Source: Chytriomyces cf. hyalinus JEL632 | Lineage: Eukaryota > Chytridiomycota > Chytridiomycetes > Chytridiales > Chytriomycetaceae | DNA length: 64,000 nucleotides | Direction of reading: 5' to 3' | NCBI GenBank assembly: GCA_025435555.1 | Contig: JAIWWG010000013.1 | Span: 124,001-188,000, forward strand | Shown here: positions 23,599 through 35,362 of the stretch, piece after piece | How positions within the stretch are numbered: the first letter of the stretch is position 1 | How the letters are laid out: each line of letters begins with the position of its first letter | Notes under the pieces: model-generated | Database searches by the model: none | What the model saw: the letters and a program-made list of their open reading frames with translations, nothing else | What the model was told of the DNA's origin: nothing | Position numbers and translations under genes: made by a program

Positions 23599-24365
23599 TT
23601 TTGCTTTTTTATATTGATATTAATATTCCTTCCCAATCTCTTTTTTTGTGCTGATTTTCTTCTGTTGAACGCTTGTTTACGTTGTTGGATTTCCTTCAGT
23701 CGCTATGTCTCACTTTATCATCCAATTCGCAATAAAAGCTTTGTGACTATACAGTCACTGTGCCTTCTTCACATGTGAGATCTACTTCAGTGGTGGTGGG
23801 AACATTACCCCAGGCGGCCAACCATGCGCAGAACGCTAGTCGGCGATACAATTCACTGTTTCGTTGAGGCTACCGAACTTGCAAAGAAATCGACGAAGGC
23901 ACCCACCTTTTTTCTCTCTCAACACAGCACAGCTATTTAAATGCAATCAATCGTAGGATGTGGGGCACTACGTTTTTATTTTTACGCAGTTTGAATTGGA
24001 GAAACTTTTGAGAATTTCGTGGTCCTGTGTCGAAAAGTGAGGGTTAATTAGATTATTACACTTCCAATTCTAAGCGAGTACATGGAGGGAGGGAGGGAGC
24101 GAGGAATGCGATCAGACGCGATTTTTTCGTTCCTCATGTATGAGAACTCAGAAGGAACAATTGGTGTATAAATATAAAATAGTCATCATATCGCAGGGAA
24201 CAGGGAGATCGTTTGGACAGATACGCCGGAGGATTTGGTTTTGGCCATGGAATGGGTTGAAGTCTCACCTCGGTGCAGAAAAAAAATGAAGTACAAAATC
24301 CCGTGCAGAGAGACGCGGGGCTCGAAAGAAAAAACGACGCTAAGCAAGCACAGCCCCCTCTCGAT
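23599..24365. other. Intergenic stretch, 0.77 kb
   Basis: This lies between the ends of two convergent genes (RGS protein and HSP10). No credible ORF or RNA gene was found. It contains T-rich 3'-UTR-like sequence after 23,600 and a short G-rich run near 24,083-24,103 (GGAGGGAGGGAGGGAG) that has quadruplex potential. Confidence 0.5.
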
Positions 24366-24817
24366 TTACTCTGAAAGTTTCGCGAGCAAGTCCTTGTCGG
24401 TATACAGCAGGAATTCTTCGCCAGAGATCTTGACGGTGTTTCCGCCGTATGGTGGCAGCAGAACCTTGTCTCCAACTTTAACGGCCATTGGTTGAAGGTT
24501 TCCGTTCTGTCGTGATTCCCAACAAGAAAAACGGGTTTGAGCGAGCACTAGATGGAAGGGCGTGTTTTCATGTAGTTACCTTGTCGGCAGCTCCAGGACC
24601 GGCGGCGAGAACAAGGCCTTCGTTCAAGGTTTCCTGGGCCTTCTCTGGGATGAAAAGACCTGTGGCGGTTCTCTGGCAATGGTGAAGAAACGGGTGAGTT
24701 GTTTAGTACAGTGGGAAACAGCCGCCGAAGGCCACACACCTCCTGTGCCTTCACACGCTGGATCAGAACACGGTCGAAGAGGGGCAGAATCTTCTTGGCT
24801 GCTGCTGCTGCTGACAT
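24366..24817 (-). CDS. HSP10: Mitochondrial chaperonin 10 (GroES homologue)
   Basis: Three exons: 24817-24740, 24672-24580, 24506-24366; 103 aa, the usual size. Conserved GroES features in order: PLFDRVLIQR at the N-terminus, the mobile loop (TATGLFIPEKAQE) that contacts HSP60, VLAAGPGA, and VKVGDKVLLPPYGG, ending with LLAKL. It forms the heptameric lid of the HSP60 folding chamber in the mitochondrial matrix. It is transcribed divergently from HSP60, whose start lies 155 nt away, so both partners of one complex share a promoter. Confidence 0.97.
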
Positions 24818-24971
24818 TTCTTGTTCTTTTTTACGGAACCTTGGGCATCGAATTTGCCAGTTTTTCGGGACACGAGAAATGGAATCGATTCGAACAACAA
24901 AGAACGGACAAACCCGGTTTCAAATCACATCAAACGCAAAGCACTAAAAAAAAAAAGAAAATACGAAAATA
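24818..24971. promoter_or_regulatory. Shared divergent promoter of HSP10 and HSP60
   Basis: Only 154 nt separate the two start codons, so the 5' UTRs and promoters of both chaperonin genes must lie here or overlap. GAA/TTC elements occur (TGGAATCGATTCGAAC near 24,880), resembling a degenerate heat-shock element, but spacing is not canonical. The architecture equals the head-to-head HSPD1/HSPE1 arrangement known in animals. Confidence 0.75.
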
Positions 24972-26939
24972 ATGTTGAGAGCAGCAGCGACTTCAGCCAA
25001 GCGAGTGCCTCGTCTCGCGCGTTCCTTCGCCTCCCACAAGGAAATCTCTTTCGGAAACGAGGGCAGACAGGCCCTCGCACGAGGTGTCGAAATCCTTGCC
25101 AAGGCCGTGGCCGTGACCCTTGGACCAAAGGGACGCAATGTGCTCATTGGTGCGTCCTAACCTTCTGAATTCTTTCGTTTCTGACATGTGCTGCTTCTTC
25201 AACGACTGCATCTCGTGATCATGATCTAAACAAAACCAACTCACCCACAGAGCAAGCTTACGGTCCACCCAAAATCACCAAGGATGGAGTTACCGTTGCC
25301 AAGGCAATCGTCCTCGAAGACAGGATGGAAAACCTCGGCGCGCGTCTCGTCCAAGACGTTGCCAACAAAACCAACGAAACTGCCGGAGATGGAACCACCA
25401 CAGCAACTGTTCTTACCCGCGCAATCTTTTTGGAGGGTCTCAAGAGTGTTGCCGCCGGTGTTAACCCAATGGACTTGCGCAAGGGTGTCCAGTTGGCTGT
25501 CGACCATGTCGTCAAGCACTTGCATGCAAACCGAAAATTGATCACCACCAGCGAGGAAGTTGCGCAGGTGCGAATCAGCTGCATCTTTTGTTTGCGCAGT
25601 GTTTACAGCGAAAACTGATTTTCTCACTTTTTACAGGTTGCCACCATCTCAGCAAACGGTGACAAGCACGTCGGTGGTCTCATTGCTCAGGCCATGGAGA
25701 AGGTTGGCAAAGAAGGTGTCATCACTGTTGTCGAGGGCAAAACCATGGAAGATGAGCTTGAAGTTACCGAAGGTGCGTCCATTCACAATTGTATTATTGC
25801 CCACGTCCTCATGAATTTTTTGCGGCTGCACAGGAATGAGATTTGACCGTGGTTTCATCTCACCATACTTCATCACTGACACCCGTACCCAAAAGGTCGA
25901 ATTCGAGAAGCCCCTTATCCTCCTTTCCGAAAAGAAGGTCTCCAACCTCCAAGACCTTCTCCCCATCCTCGAAATTGCGGCCACCCGTCGTCGCCCTCTT
26001 CTCATCATTGCTGAAGACATCGACGGTGAAGCTCTCGCCGCATGCATCCTCAACAAGCTCCGTGGACAGCTCTCAGTTGCGTGTGTGAAAGCACCTGGCT
26101 TTGGAGACAACCGCAAAGCTATTCTCCAGGACATGGCCGTGCTCACCGGTGGAACTGTGTTCAGCGACGAGGTCGATGTTAAGCTTGAGAAGGCTGTGTT
26201 TGAGGACTTGGGACAAGCCGCAAGTGCCACTGTCACCAAGGATTCCACCACCTTTTTAAACGGAGCTGGTGCCAAGGAAGCCCTCCTGCAACGCACCGAG
26301 CAGATTCGTGAATTCATTGCCGCCACCACCAGCGACTACGAGAAGGAGAAGCTGCAAGAGCGTCTCGCCAAGTTGAGCGGAGGTGTTGCGGTGATTAAAG
26401 TTGGAGGACACTCTGAAGTGGAGGTTGGTGAAAAGAAGGACCGTTACGACGATGCATTGAACGCCACTCGTGCTGCCGTTGAAGAGGGTATCGTCCCAGG
26501 TGGAGGTACTGCGCTTCTCAAATCATCTGCCTTGATTGCAGAACTCAAGGGCGAGAACTTTGACCAGAACCTCGGAATTGAGATTGTTCGCAAGGCCATT
26601 CTGGCGCCATGCAAGACAATTGTTGACAACGCCGGTGGCGAAGGTGCCGTTGTTGCCGGCCGTCTTTTGGAGAACTTTGACGCGTCTGTCGAAGGTGCCT
26701 TCAACCAGGGTTACAACGCTGCCCTGGGTGAGTACACTGACATGATCAAGAGCGGAATCATTGACCCACTCAAGGTTGTGCGAACTGCTCTTGTTGACGC
26801 TTCCGGAGTTGCCTCGCTGCTTGTGACCACCGAAGCCATGATCGTGGATGCCCCTCCTAAGGCTGGAGCTGCACCAGCCGGTGGCATGGGCGGTATGGGC
26901 GGTATGGGAGGAATGGGAGGTATGGGAGGAATGATGTAA
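24972..26939 (+). CDS. HSP60: Mitochondrial chaperonin 60 (GroEL homologue)
   Basis: Four exons: 24972-25149, 25251-25567, 25637-25772, 25834-26939; 578 aa. A basic, Arg/Ser/Ala-rich presequence ([21 protein letters not shown]) is followed by the equatorial domain with the ATP-binding motifs [10 protein letters not shown] and [11 protein letters not shown]. The apical domain contains EDIDGEALA. The second half of the equatorial domain has the VPGGGTALL signature. The C-terminus is a run of GGM repeats ending in MM, as in other mitochondrial and bacterial chaperonins. It folds imported matrix proteins in an ATP-driven cycle with HSP10, whose gene is head-to-head with this one. Confidence 0.98.
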
Positions 26940-27107
26940 AAACACAAATCCCTGCCGCTTGCTCTCTTTTTTATGTATTTGATTCACGTTTATTTTTTCC
27001 TTGAGCATGCCCATTTGCTCTCTCAACTTTAAGTGTGTTGGATTTCAATACAGATTTTCACAAGATAATTTCGAGTGTTCCCATACGAAACACAAAACAA
27101 ATCGCTA

Positions 27108-28111
27108 TCAAAGAATCTTCTTGGATCGGAAGAAACTGCGCAGGTAATGCAGCTGCCATGCTGCAGCAGCGACAAGGACAATAATAGATAAAGTGCTGAG
27201 CCATGCAACGCGAGTATTTGTGGATTCTTGAAAACCCGAAAAGGTCAGAAGGGAGACGGGAAACAAAAAAAAAAAAGCACGCACCATTCACATCTCGCAT
27301 TTTCTCTTCATCTGCCTTCAATACATCCATTTCTTTGATGAGCTGTTGACTGATGCGTTCGAGACGGTACACTGCAACGATATCCACTTTAAAAACAGCT
27401 CGGGAGAAAAGTATGTCACGGGTCTTCACTCACATTCTTGTTCCAAGGGCTCCAAGGTCTTTTTAGTTTCACTGAAATCTTCGGCTTCAGCTCCCGTATC
27501 CACATGCAGGGCGACGGTTCGTTTGTGTCCTTGCGATTCATGGTACGCTGGATTTTTCGCATCATCAGTTTTGCACAGTCGAGATCAAAAATCACGAGAG
27601 GCTGGCAACACAATTTGCGAGTTACCTGGATTCGAGTTTGTGTTTGTGAAGCAATAGTGGATGTTTGCGGTTTCGTGGGTGTTGAATGTGAATTTTTGCG
27701 AGCCTTCGCTGACGCTGTTTTTATCTGCGAGTGCCAATGTCAAAACGATCCGCGGAAGAAACAAAGAAATGGATTGTAGAGACTACTAACGGTAGTATTT
27801 GGAAGCCATGGCTGCATCGTCGAAGACCTGGAATTCGAAAATGAACGCATGAATAAGACAGGCATCGCGAAAATCGCAATAGAATGAAGGAAACTAAAGC
27901 TAAAGATGCTGAGAAAAAGGAATACCTCAACATCGACCCGTTGCTCCTTTGATTGATCGGGGCCAATTTCGTAATGTCCGACAATGAGCGTGTCTGCAGC
28001 AATGTATTGCTTCACACAGCGCCGGACTCCGCCGGGAGGCGCACTCGGAAGCTCGAATTTGATGGCGGCGATGTGAATTGCCGTCAGGACAAGAACCAGC
28101 AGTTTGAGCAT
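27108..28111 (-). CDS. p24/emp24 family cargo receptor (TMED10/Erv25-like)
   Basis: Six exons: 28111-27926, 27827-27791, 27724-27626, 27547-27434, 27371-27285, 27226-27108; 213 aa. It has a cleavable signal peptide (~16 residues) and a luminal GOLD domain with the two conserved cysteines (RRCVKQY and HYCFTN). A heptad-like coiled coil (LERISQQLIKEMDVLKADEEKMRDVN), one transmembrane helix (TLSIIVLVAAAAWQL) and a short cytosolic tail follow. The tail RSFFRSKKIL has both the FF motif used for COPII binding and a C-terminal KKxx COPI retrieval signal. It therefore cycles between ER and Golgi in the early secretory pathway. It is divergent from NUG1 with only ~103 nt between starts. Confidence 0.93.
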
Positions 28112-28214
28112 TTTTTGAGTTGCAAAAATATTCGCCCAGATTTTAAATTTAACATTTTTTGTTTTCTTTCTTTTTGTTTTCTGTTTTTTTCACGCCTATT
28201 TTAAAACCCAAAAA

Positions 28215-30461
28215 ATGGTCGCACGCAGAGCAAAGAGCAAGCGCCAGTCGGCCTCAAAGCAGTACAAGATCCGTGCGAAAGTCAACGAGCACAACAGGAA
28301 ACTGCGCAAGGAATCGAAAAAGAACCCAAACCCGAAGCGTGAGTATGCAACAACCTCACCAACTGTGACTTCCCTGTCACTGGATCCCCACTTATACTCA
28401 TCTTTCATCCTCCGAACGCAAATAGGTCTTAAGAAGGATCCTGGTATTCCATCCCTCCTGCCCTTCAAAGACAAGCTGCTGCAGCAGATTGAAGAAAACA
28501 AGCGCAGAGTAAGCTATCACCTTTCGATCAAACGCAATTCACCAAAACCGAAAAACTGATCCCTGTCTATGTTCATCTTCAGACGGAAGAAGAAAAGCAA
28601 ATGCTCCGTGACGCCAAAAAGAAGGGAAAGCTGACTGACCAGCAAGCACTCGCTGGCCTTGTCCGGGACGCAAACCGCAGAGCAAACTCATTCGATACTG
28701 ACAACGACAATGCACCCATGGGCATGGGCGGCGACTACCGCAAAGCGAATGAAGCTGCTGCTACCGGTCGCAAGGACAACTCTAAGAAGGCTTACTACAG
28801 AGAGTTTAGAAAGGTTGTGGAACAAGCAGATGTCATTTTGGAAGTGTTGGATGCAAGAGATCCTATGGGTTGCCGGCCGAAGCAGATTGAGGAAATGATT
28901 TTGAATGCAGGTATCAACAAGCGTATCATTTTGGTTCTGAACAAGATTGGTGAGCCGACTTTGTATCCTTTGAGTTCCCTTGAGTTTCACTAATCATATT
29001 CGGTTTCTGTCAGATTTGGTACCCCGCGACGTTGTCGAAAAGTGGCTCAAATATTTGCGAAACGAGTTCCCCACCATTGCCTTCAAAGCCAGCACCCAAA
29101 CCCAACGCACAAACCTTGGACACAGCAGTGTTTCTACAGACAAAGCAAGCCAAGACCTTCTCAACTCCAGCGAATGTCTCGGTGCTGACAACCTCGTTAA
29201 ACTTCTCAAAAACTACTGTCGTAACAACAACATCAAGACCAGCATCACCGTTGGAGTTGTTGGATTCCCTAACGTGGGAAAGAGCAGTGTTATTAACTCC
29301 TTAAAACGGAGCAAAGCATGCAATGTTGGTGCCACACCCGGTGTCACAAAAATTGCTCAGCAGATTCACTTAGACAAGAACATCAAGTTGCTCGATTGCC
29401 CTGGTATCGTTTTCAGTAAAGGAAATGTCTCGGACGACCCAAAAGCTCAGGCCGAAGTTTTGCTGAGAAACTGCGTCAAGACTGAGTTGATTGATGATCC
29501 GATCACGCCAGGTAATTGGGTTTTGTCGCAGTGATGGTTGGAATGAGTTTTTCTAATCGATCGTTTCCAGTCGAGTTAATTCTATCGCGGTGTACAAAGG
29601 AGCAGATTATGCTCTTGTATGATATCCCGCCGTTTGTAGACACTCGTGATTTCCTGATTCAATTGGCGAGACAGCGAGGAAAACTTCGAAAGGTGAATCT
29701 CACCGCCATTCAATGTCTGCTTTCTTGTCCTTGCTAAAAACAATCGCATATATTAGGGTGGTATGCCTGACCTCGAAAACACGGCTCGATCTGTCCTGCA
29801 AGACTGGAATGCTGGTCGCGTGCCCTTCTACACACTCCCACCCCTCACTACTGGACTTGCTGTCACTACGCACGTCGAGTCAAGCCTCGTGACTGCATGG
29901 AGCGCCGAATTCAGCATGCCTGAGATTGTCGCCGTTGAGGAGGAGGAGCTGATTCGCAGCACGGGCACAAGGGATACCATGGGACGCATGGTTGCGTTGA
30001 AGAGTTCAAGCGGTGTTGTTGAGGGAGACCTTGAGGAAGGTGTCGCCGATGAGGAGAGTGACATGGACGAGGATGAAGAGGAGTATGACGAAGAAGATAT
30101 GGAAGATGATGACGAAGAAGACGACGAGGAAGGAGAGGACATGGAAGAAGACTCTGAAGAGGAGGAGGAAGCACCAGTCATGAAGGCACCTGCAGCTCCG
30201 CCCATTGCTCTTGACATTAACCGACTCAAGGCCGCGGCAGCATCGAAAAAGAAGAAGTCTTCAGCGGGTGCCGAATCAAAAGCACCTGTTGTGTCTCTTG
30301 CGGAACAGCTGTTGAACCCACAAACCAACAAAGACCGTAAAAAGGCAATGAAGCAGAAGAAGAAGCAAGGTCGGCGATCCGTGGTTGTCGGCGGTGACGA
30401 TGCTTATGACTTTGGTGAGCACTTCGATTTGCCAGGTGGGGATATGGACGAGGATGAGTAG
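28215..30461 (+). CDS. Nucleolar circularly permuted GTPase, Nug1/Grn1/GNL3 family
   Basis: Six exons: 28215-28338, 28426-28508, 28583-28949, 29014-29511, 29571-29692, 29757-30461; 632 aa. The basic N-terminus ([17 protein letters not shown], then [13 protein letters not shown]) matches the GN3L/Grn1 N-terminal domain that carries nucleolar targeting. The GTPase motifs are circularly permuted: G4 (LVLNKID) comes first, then G1 (GFPNVGKSS), then G3 (DCPG). The C-terminus has a long Asp/Glu-rich tract and a final Lys-rich segment. Known family role: maturation and nuclear export of the 60S ribosomal subunit. The start ATG is in the consensus context AAAAATGG. The acidic tract produces a Ser/Pro-rich shadow frame on the other strand. 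Confidence 0.93.
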
Positions 30462-30700
30462 TCTGTTGTTTTCTTCTGTTCGGTCAACTGCAAGCCGTGT
30501 TTTTTTCTGTGTTTTCTTTTGTTTTTTGATATTTACTAGTGAGATACACTTTTTTGAGCCTGTATGGATTGGATGGATTGGATAACGCTGTTCACATTGC
30601 GACCGTACAATAAAAACTGTCTGTCAAACATGAGCCGCCATCTTACCAAAAGTCGAGAAGGGATATGCATTTTTATTTTCGGATGGGGAAAAAAGAACAC

Positions 30701-32943
30701 TTAGGCTAAGAATGTGCTGTTCACTTTGGGCCGCATCGTAAGCGTTGTTGATGACGCATTCGCGGTACTCACTGCTGGCAAGGTAGAACTGACTGATAAG
30801 GTAGTCCTGGGTTTTGGCAAGAACGCTTTCGTGGACGAAGGCTGTACAAAGTTAGTTGCAAGCCTGGCAATGTCCGAAGCGCTGTTTGATGGGCTATCGC
30901 GACTTGATATTTTGATTGTGCTGGTGTAGTTGTTTCGTTAGCTTTGTTTTTTAAACAAGTCAGCGCGCAACAACTTGCACTCACTATGCAATACTTAAAA
31001 GCGTCCAATTTGCGCAAAAGAACGGCGACCATGAAAAAAGAGTCAGCAAAGCAAAAGATAATGCGCTCAACAGAAAAGAGACACTTACAACAGCGCAATC
31101 ACGACAATAAACACAACCAACATTCCATAACACTTGAACCGGTGCACAAACCGAGAAATCGGCCCGTACTTGAGTAGCTGTTCTTCTTTAGGAAAACACC
31201 ACTGGCACGGCGCGTCTTCGTCCTCTTCATCCTGCTCCCTTCGATTGCGATGGCGGCGGTGGTGGTGGCGGTGGCCTGATACAGGTGAATCGGGGATCTC
31301 GCTTGTCACTGGAGTCATTTCAAAGAGCGCAGCTTCTTCAGGAACCACTGCGTTGTCTTTAAAAACACGCCGAACTTTTGAATCTTCCAGGAAATCGTTA
31401 TCGGTTGCAAACAGAATTGCTTCGTAAGCTGTGAATTGCGTGTCATTGTTCCCATCTTCTTGATTGCTGTTTCGGACTGCTGCTTGATCAAAGTCTGTCT
31501 TGACTGGGGATCCAAACGGATTCACGCGGTCGTAGTCTGGATTATCGTGACTGCTGCTTTGCGGTTGTTGCATCTCGGACTCTTCCTTGACCATTTGGAC
31601 CCACTCCTCGATACTCGCAGGCACACCACTTGCCGTGACGGCGTTCACATAACTCAAGGCTCGCCGCCGGTTCTTGTGGGTTGCTGGAAGAAGGTCCTGT
31701 GCAGATGAAACTGGCTGAGCAAAACGCGTGACACAGCCGTGAGGAATCTCAACACGTAAATTTGATGCGCCTTTTGTTCCAGTAAGCACCGAGGAAGGCT
31801 GGATACCGCTAAAGTCCATCTGAGGATGGAATTTTGAAGGACTAATGAGAGCGTTGATTGTTTTGGAGGTGTTTCCAGCTTCCAGTGTGGTTGGGGTGGG
31901 TTCGTGGGGAGTTGCGGGGTTGCTTTTGGCTTTTTGAGTGAATGCCGAGATTGTCGAGATTCTGCGCAAGATGGATTTGAAAGAAGCATTGTTTGTGGCC
32001 GATGCTGGTGTGTTTGTTGGGACTTTGAGGTTTTTGTTTCCCTCTTCTTCTCCTTCGTCTTCTTCTTGGATTTGGGCGACGCTTGGGGACGCAATTGTCC
32101 AACTGTTGATGTCACCTTTATCAATTGATTTAACAGATGGGCTTGGTGGTGGCAGTTCTGTCGAGAGAGATTGGGCCGCGGGCATGTCTGTCTTGATTTG
32201 CATCTTTGGTTTTGAATGCGGTTGCTGCTTGTTCCTGCCTTCGTTTTTTGCCGTGGGTTTCGGTGAAAGACGCGCCATCGCCGGCTGTTTCTGAATACTT
32301 TCAGTTTGCTCTGAAAGCTCCCGCTTGGCCATTCTACTCAAAAGCGTGGAATTGGATCTGGGATGGCCTTTGACCATAAAGTATTGCACATTCCCGATAA
32401 TATCCGTGTTTGTGAGCGGGTTCAAGACATGAAGCCTGTGGATCAGTTTCTTGTTTAAGTACACCTTGTTTTTATGTGTGCGAGTGTTAGTTTTTGGCCG
32501 AGTGAGGAGGTGTCGGATTAAGTTGGGGAGCAATGCATTCGCTGTTGTGTCACCTGAGTCTGAAACAGGATCTTGTTCAAATGATACGCGTTGTAGTACG
32601 AATAGAAGGCCCTCTCCGGCTGCTTATGGTCCCACGTCTGCACGCGCGCAAGGATGAAGCATTTTGTCCCTTTCGGCTCCGTATGTTCATGCGCCGCAAT
32701 CAATTCAGCGAATGTGTCCAAACAAAATGAATCTTCGTAATCGGCGCTGACAGAGTCCAGGACGCAGTCTCCGGTACTATCGAGGAGGTTGATGACTTTC
32801 ATGGTAGTGTTCTTTCTCCTGCGAGGGCAACTCCTAGCCGTCAAAGGAGTCGCGTTTTTGGGTTTTTTGGAAGATGTTTTGGAACGTATCGAAGTGATAT
32901 GGTTGATTGGTGTGTTGCCTGTGTGCAAATTGACTCGCGCCAT
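30701..32943 (-). CDS. Single-pass membrane protein of unknown family with Ser/Thr-rich C-terminal tail
   Basis: Three exons: 32943-32554, 32464-31089, 30920-30701; 661 aa. The N-terminal ~200 residues are the only globular-looking part (FYSYYNAYHLNKILF, NPLTNTDIIGNVQYFMVKG). A long polar, Ser/Pro/Asn-rich region follows, then a His/Arg cluster (HRHHHRRHRNRR), a CQWC motif and a transmembrane helix (MLVVFIVVIAL). Read without splicing the protein stops right inside this helix, but the stop overlaps a perfect donor (GTAAGTG). Joining to the acceptor at 30,921-30,923, with a GCTAACG branch site just upstream, restores the frame and adds ~73 Ser/Thr-rich residues. It is probably a plasma-membrane or ER protein with a disordered cytosolic side. 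Family unknown. Confidence 0.65.
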
Positions 32944-33192
32944 TGTCTACCTTACCCAGTCAGAATCAGGCCCGCACAGAATACAGAAAAAAAAAACTCC
33001 ACCAAACACTACTTTCTTTTGACAGCTATTTCAGTTTATTTGCGGTATAATAAAGAGGCTTTGAAGCTCAAAACCAGCTGCGTGTGTCACAGAAAGAAAA
33101 GAGGGGAGGAATAGGAGGAAGAAAATTCACACCAAAACAAAAAACACGGCCGGAATACGTGAAAAACAAAATGATACAGGAAGACAGTTACA

Positions 33193-34323
33193 TTAAAGCA
33201 CCAAGGCCGAGGCCGCAAACACAATCAACGCGCTCACTTCAGCAACAATGCCGGCAGACTTTGGAGAAGCAGCAGCGGTGGGGCTGGAAGTAGCGGCAGC
33301 ACCTCCGGTGGTCTTAGCGCCGCCAGAGGCGGAACCAGAAGCAGGGGCAGCAGAGGCGGCAGAGGCTCCTGAGGCGGCGGGTGCGGCAGAGGAGGCGGCA
33401 GAGGAGGCGGCGGCTGAGGCAACTGCGTTGGCGAAGTCTGGGAGGAGGACCGTGTCAATGACGTGCACAATCATATTGGCGGCAAAGATGTCCGCTGCAA
33501 CGACCTTGGCTGGATTGTCGTTTTTGGCTCCCGAGATGAGCACATTTTCTCCGTCAACCGCGATCTTGAGCGTGTTTTTACCTCCAGCGAGCGTTGGCAA
33601 GGCGTCGATGGACTTGGCGGCAAGAATATCAGTGCTGTGGACCATGCCTGGGACAACGTGGAGTAGGAGAACTTGCTTGAGTTGGTCGACAGTGAGAGTG
33701 TCAGCAACGCTCTTGATGGCGGCAAACGCTTCATCGACAGGAGCCAGGATAGTCACGTTCTTGAGTCCAGCGACGGTAGAAGCAAGTCCAGCCTTGGTCA
33801 AGGCAGCTAGGAGGGCTGTAAGTTTACCAGCCGTAGCAACATCAACAATGTTGGCTGGTGGGATAAGGACAGCATCAATCACGTGCACGACACCATCGTC
33901 GAATGGCAGGGACCTGACCACAGTGGCTGGGGAGGCAGCAGCAGAGCCGATGCTAATGACAGTGCCTTCTTGGGTACCCTTCACCTCACTGCCCTCGAGC
34001 GTAGTGAGGAAGGCAGTGTCTCCAGCCTTGAAAGAGGCAGCCGGGAAGAGACTGGGAACAACATGGTACTGCAAAACGCGCGCGACGTCGGCGGCCTTTG
34101 TGGGGTCGAAACCTGCTGCGACGACTGCCTCAAATGCCTTGTCAGTGGGAGCGAAGAGAGTTCCCTTGAAGCCACCGAGGGCGCCCAGAATGGCAGGCTG
34201 ACCGGCGACGAGGGTCATGAGTGTCTTGAGGTCGGCGTCGCCTGAGACGACAGCGGTGAGAGGGGCCGCGTAGACTTGGGAGAGGAGAAGCAGGGCACCG
34301 GCAAGGAAGGCTTTCAATTGCAT
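33193..34323 (-). CDS. Secreted GPI-type protein with two FAS1 (fasciclin) domains
   Basis: Single exon, 376 aa. It has a signal peptide (MQLKAFLAGALLLLSQVYA) and two FAS1 domains. Domain 1 covers residues ~20-155 with GTLFAPTDKAFEAV, VLQYHVVP and DGVVHVIDAVL. Domain 2 covers ~160-295 with VTILAPVDEAFAAI, LLLHVVPG and MIVHVIDTVLLP. An Ala/Ser/Gly/Thr-rich stalk follows, and the C-terminal hydrophobic stretch (IVAEVSALIVFAASALVL) fits a GPI-anchor signal. FAS1 proteins mediate adhesion at the cell surface or wall. High third-position GC suggests strong expression. The antisense 317-codon frame is a shadow of this biased composition. Confidence 0.93.
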   Translation of the reverse strand: MQLKAFLAGALLLLSQVYAAPLTAVVSGDADLKTLMTLVAGQPAILGALGGFKGTLFAPTDKAFEAVVAAGFDPTKAADVARVLQYHVVPSLFPAASFKAGDTAFLTTLEGSEVKGTQEGTVISIGSAAASPATVVRSLPFDDGVVHVIDAVLIPPANIVDVATAGKLTALLAALTKAGLASTVAGLKNVTILAPVDEAFAAIKSVADTLTVDQLKQVLLLHVVPGMVHSTDILAAKSIDALPTLAGGKNTLKIAVDGENVLISGAKNDNPAKVVAADIFAANMIVHVIDTVLLPDFANAVASAAASSAASSAAPAASGASAASAAPASGSASGGAKTTGGAAATSSPTAAASPKSAGIVAEVSALIVFAASALVL

Positions 34324-34579
34324 TGTGTGTGTTTTTTGGATGTTTTCTGTTGTTGATGTATGGTTTGTTTTTGGGAGTTTGTTTTGACGGCAAGAAATTT
34401 TTCCTTTTTTTGACGGGATTCTCAGTTTCTTGACAAACAAAAAAAAAGGCGTGATTGCAAATGCTCTGTTTACTTTTTACAGCACACACCAACTGGGGAC
34501 ATGCAATCGCTGGAAACTCATTCCACGCACTTCCCTCACACGATGCACTCCCATCCACTCCGCTCCAACGCCCTCATGC

Positions 34580-35157
34580 TCAAAACTCAAAAGAATCAAA
34601 GTCCTCCACGTCCGATATGAAAGGAAGATGCAGCCAACATGACACATAAAACATGGCATCCGCAGTGTGCTTCACTTTAAATATGTTCGCAAACAGTTCC
34701 GACTTGAGCTGAATTTCCTTTTGGAATGCTGCGACTCTGTTCTTTAAGTCTGCGAGGAAACAAAAAAAAAAATGAGTGCAGGCACCTGAAGAAGATCAAA
34801 TATATACGCACGTGTAGTCTTTTCTGCATGTCCAAACGAATCGACATGAGAATATCCCGCCATGAGCGACTGCACCACCGTCTGCATATCCACAACAATG
34901 CCCTTCATCAACCGCAGGACCGACAGAATCGTTGCCCGGCCATTCGCAAGATCATCCATAGAAACGGCATTGGTGGTATCCGAGTCGTCTGAATGGAAGC
35001 CGTGCTGCGGACTGCCCCACTGCATCCCCTTCTTCTCTTGGCACAGATGCCGAGACAGAACCCAGTTTGCGATGGTTTGGAAAGCAGCTTGGCCGTCTGT
35101 GTTGAGACGCTGGAATCGCGTGTCGAGGTTGACAAGCGTTTCCAAGCTTCGTTGCAT
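34580..35157 (-). CDS. Hypothetical helical protein, 171 aa
   Basis: Two exons: 35157-34812 and 34749-34580; the splice joins KTT to HLKNRVAAFQKEI with a good donor and a polypyrimidine-rich acceptor. No family recognised. Most of it is predicted helical with heptad-like spacing (RSLETLVNLDTRFQRL; ILSVLRLMKGIVVDMQTVVQSL). The C-terminus is acidic (SDVEDFDSFEF). There is no signal peptide or transmembrane helix. The size and amphipathic helices would suit a small subunit of a larger complex, but nothing identifies which one. Confidence 0.55.
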
Positions 35158-35362
35158 TTACGATTTTAATAAAATGCTGTGACACCACCACACGCGTGAA
35201 ATATTCTTGATAACCAGAAAACAAAAGGACCTCATCGCGCACTCACAGAATTTGCGCGGGAGTAATTAATGCCGCGTTTCAAAGTAAGCAAAATCAGAAT
35301 TATGAATGAAAGGGGACAAAAAATTAAAGTCTTGAAGCAATCACCCTCCGCGCTCTTCATTC

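Noticed and set aside
24083-24103. G-quadruplex regulatory element
   Set aside because: A single short G-run in a 3' intergenic region is weak evidence, so no regulatory function is claimed.
30714-30929. Short plus-strand ORF (71 codons)
   Set aside because: It is antisense to the last exon of the membrane protein at 30,701-32,943, which has better splice and composition support.
33248-34201. A 317-codon open frame on the plus strand
   Set aside because: Antisense shadow of the GC-biased FAS1 gene; low-complexity Ala/Glu/Pro, with no domain.
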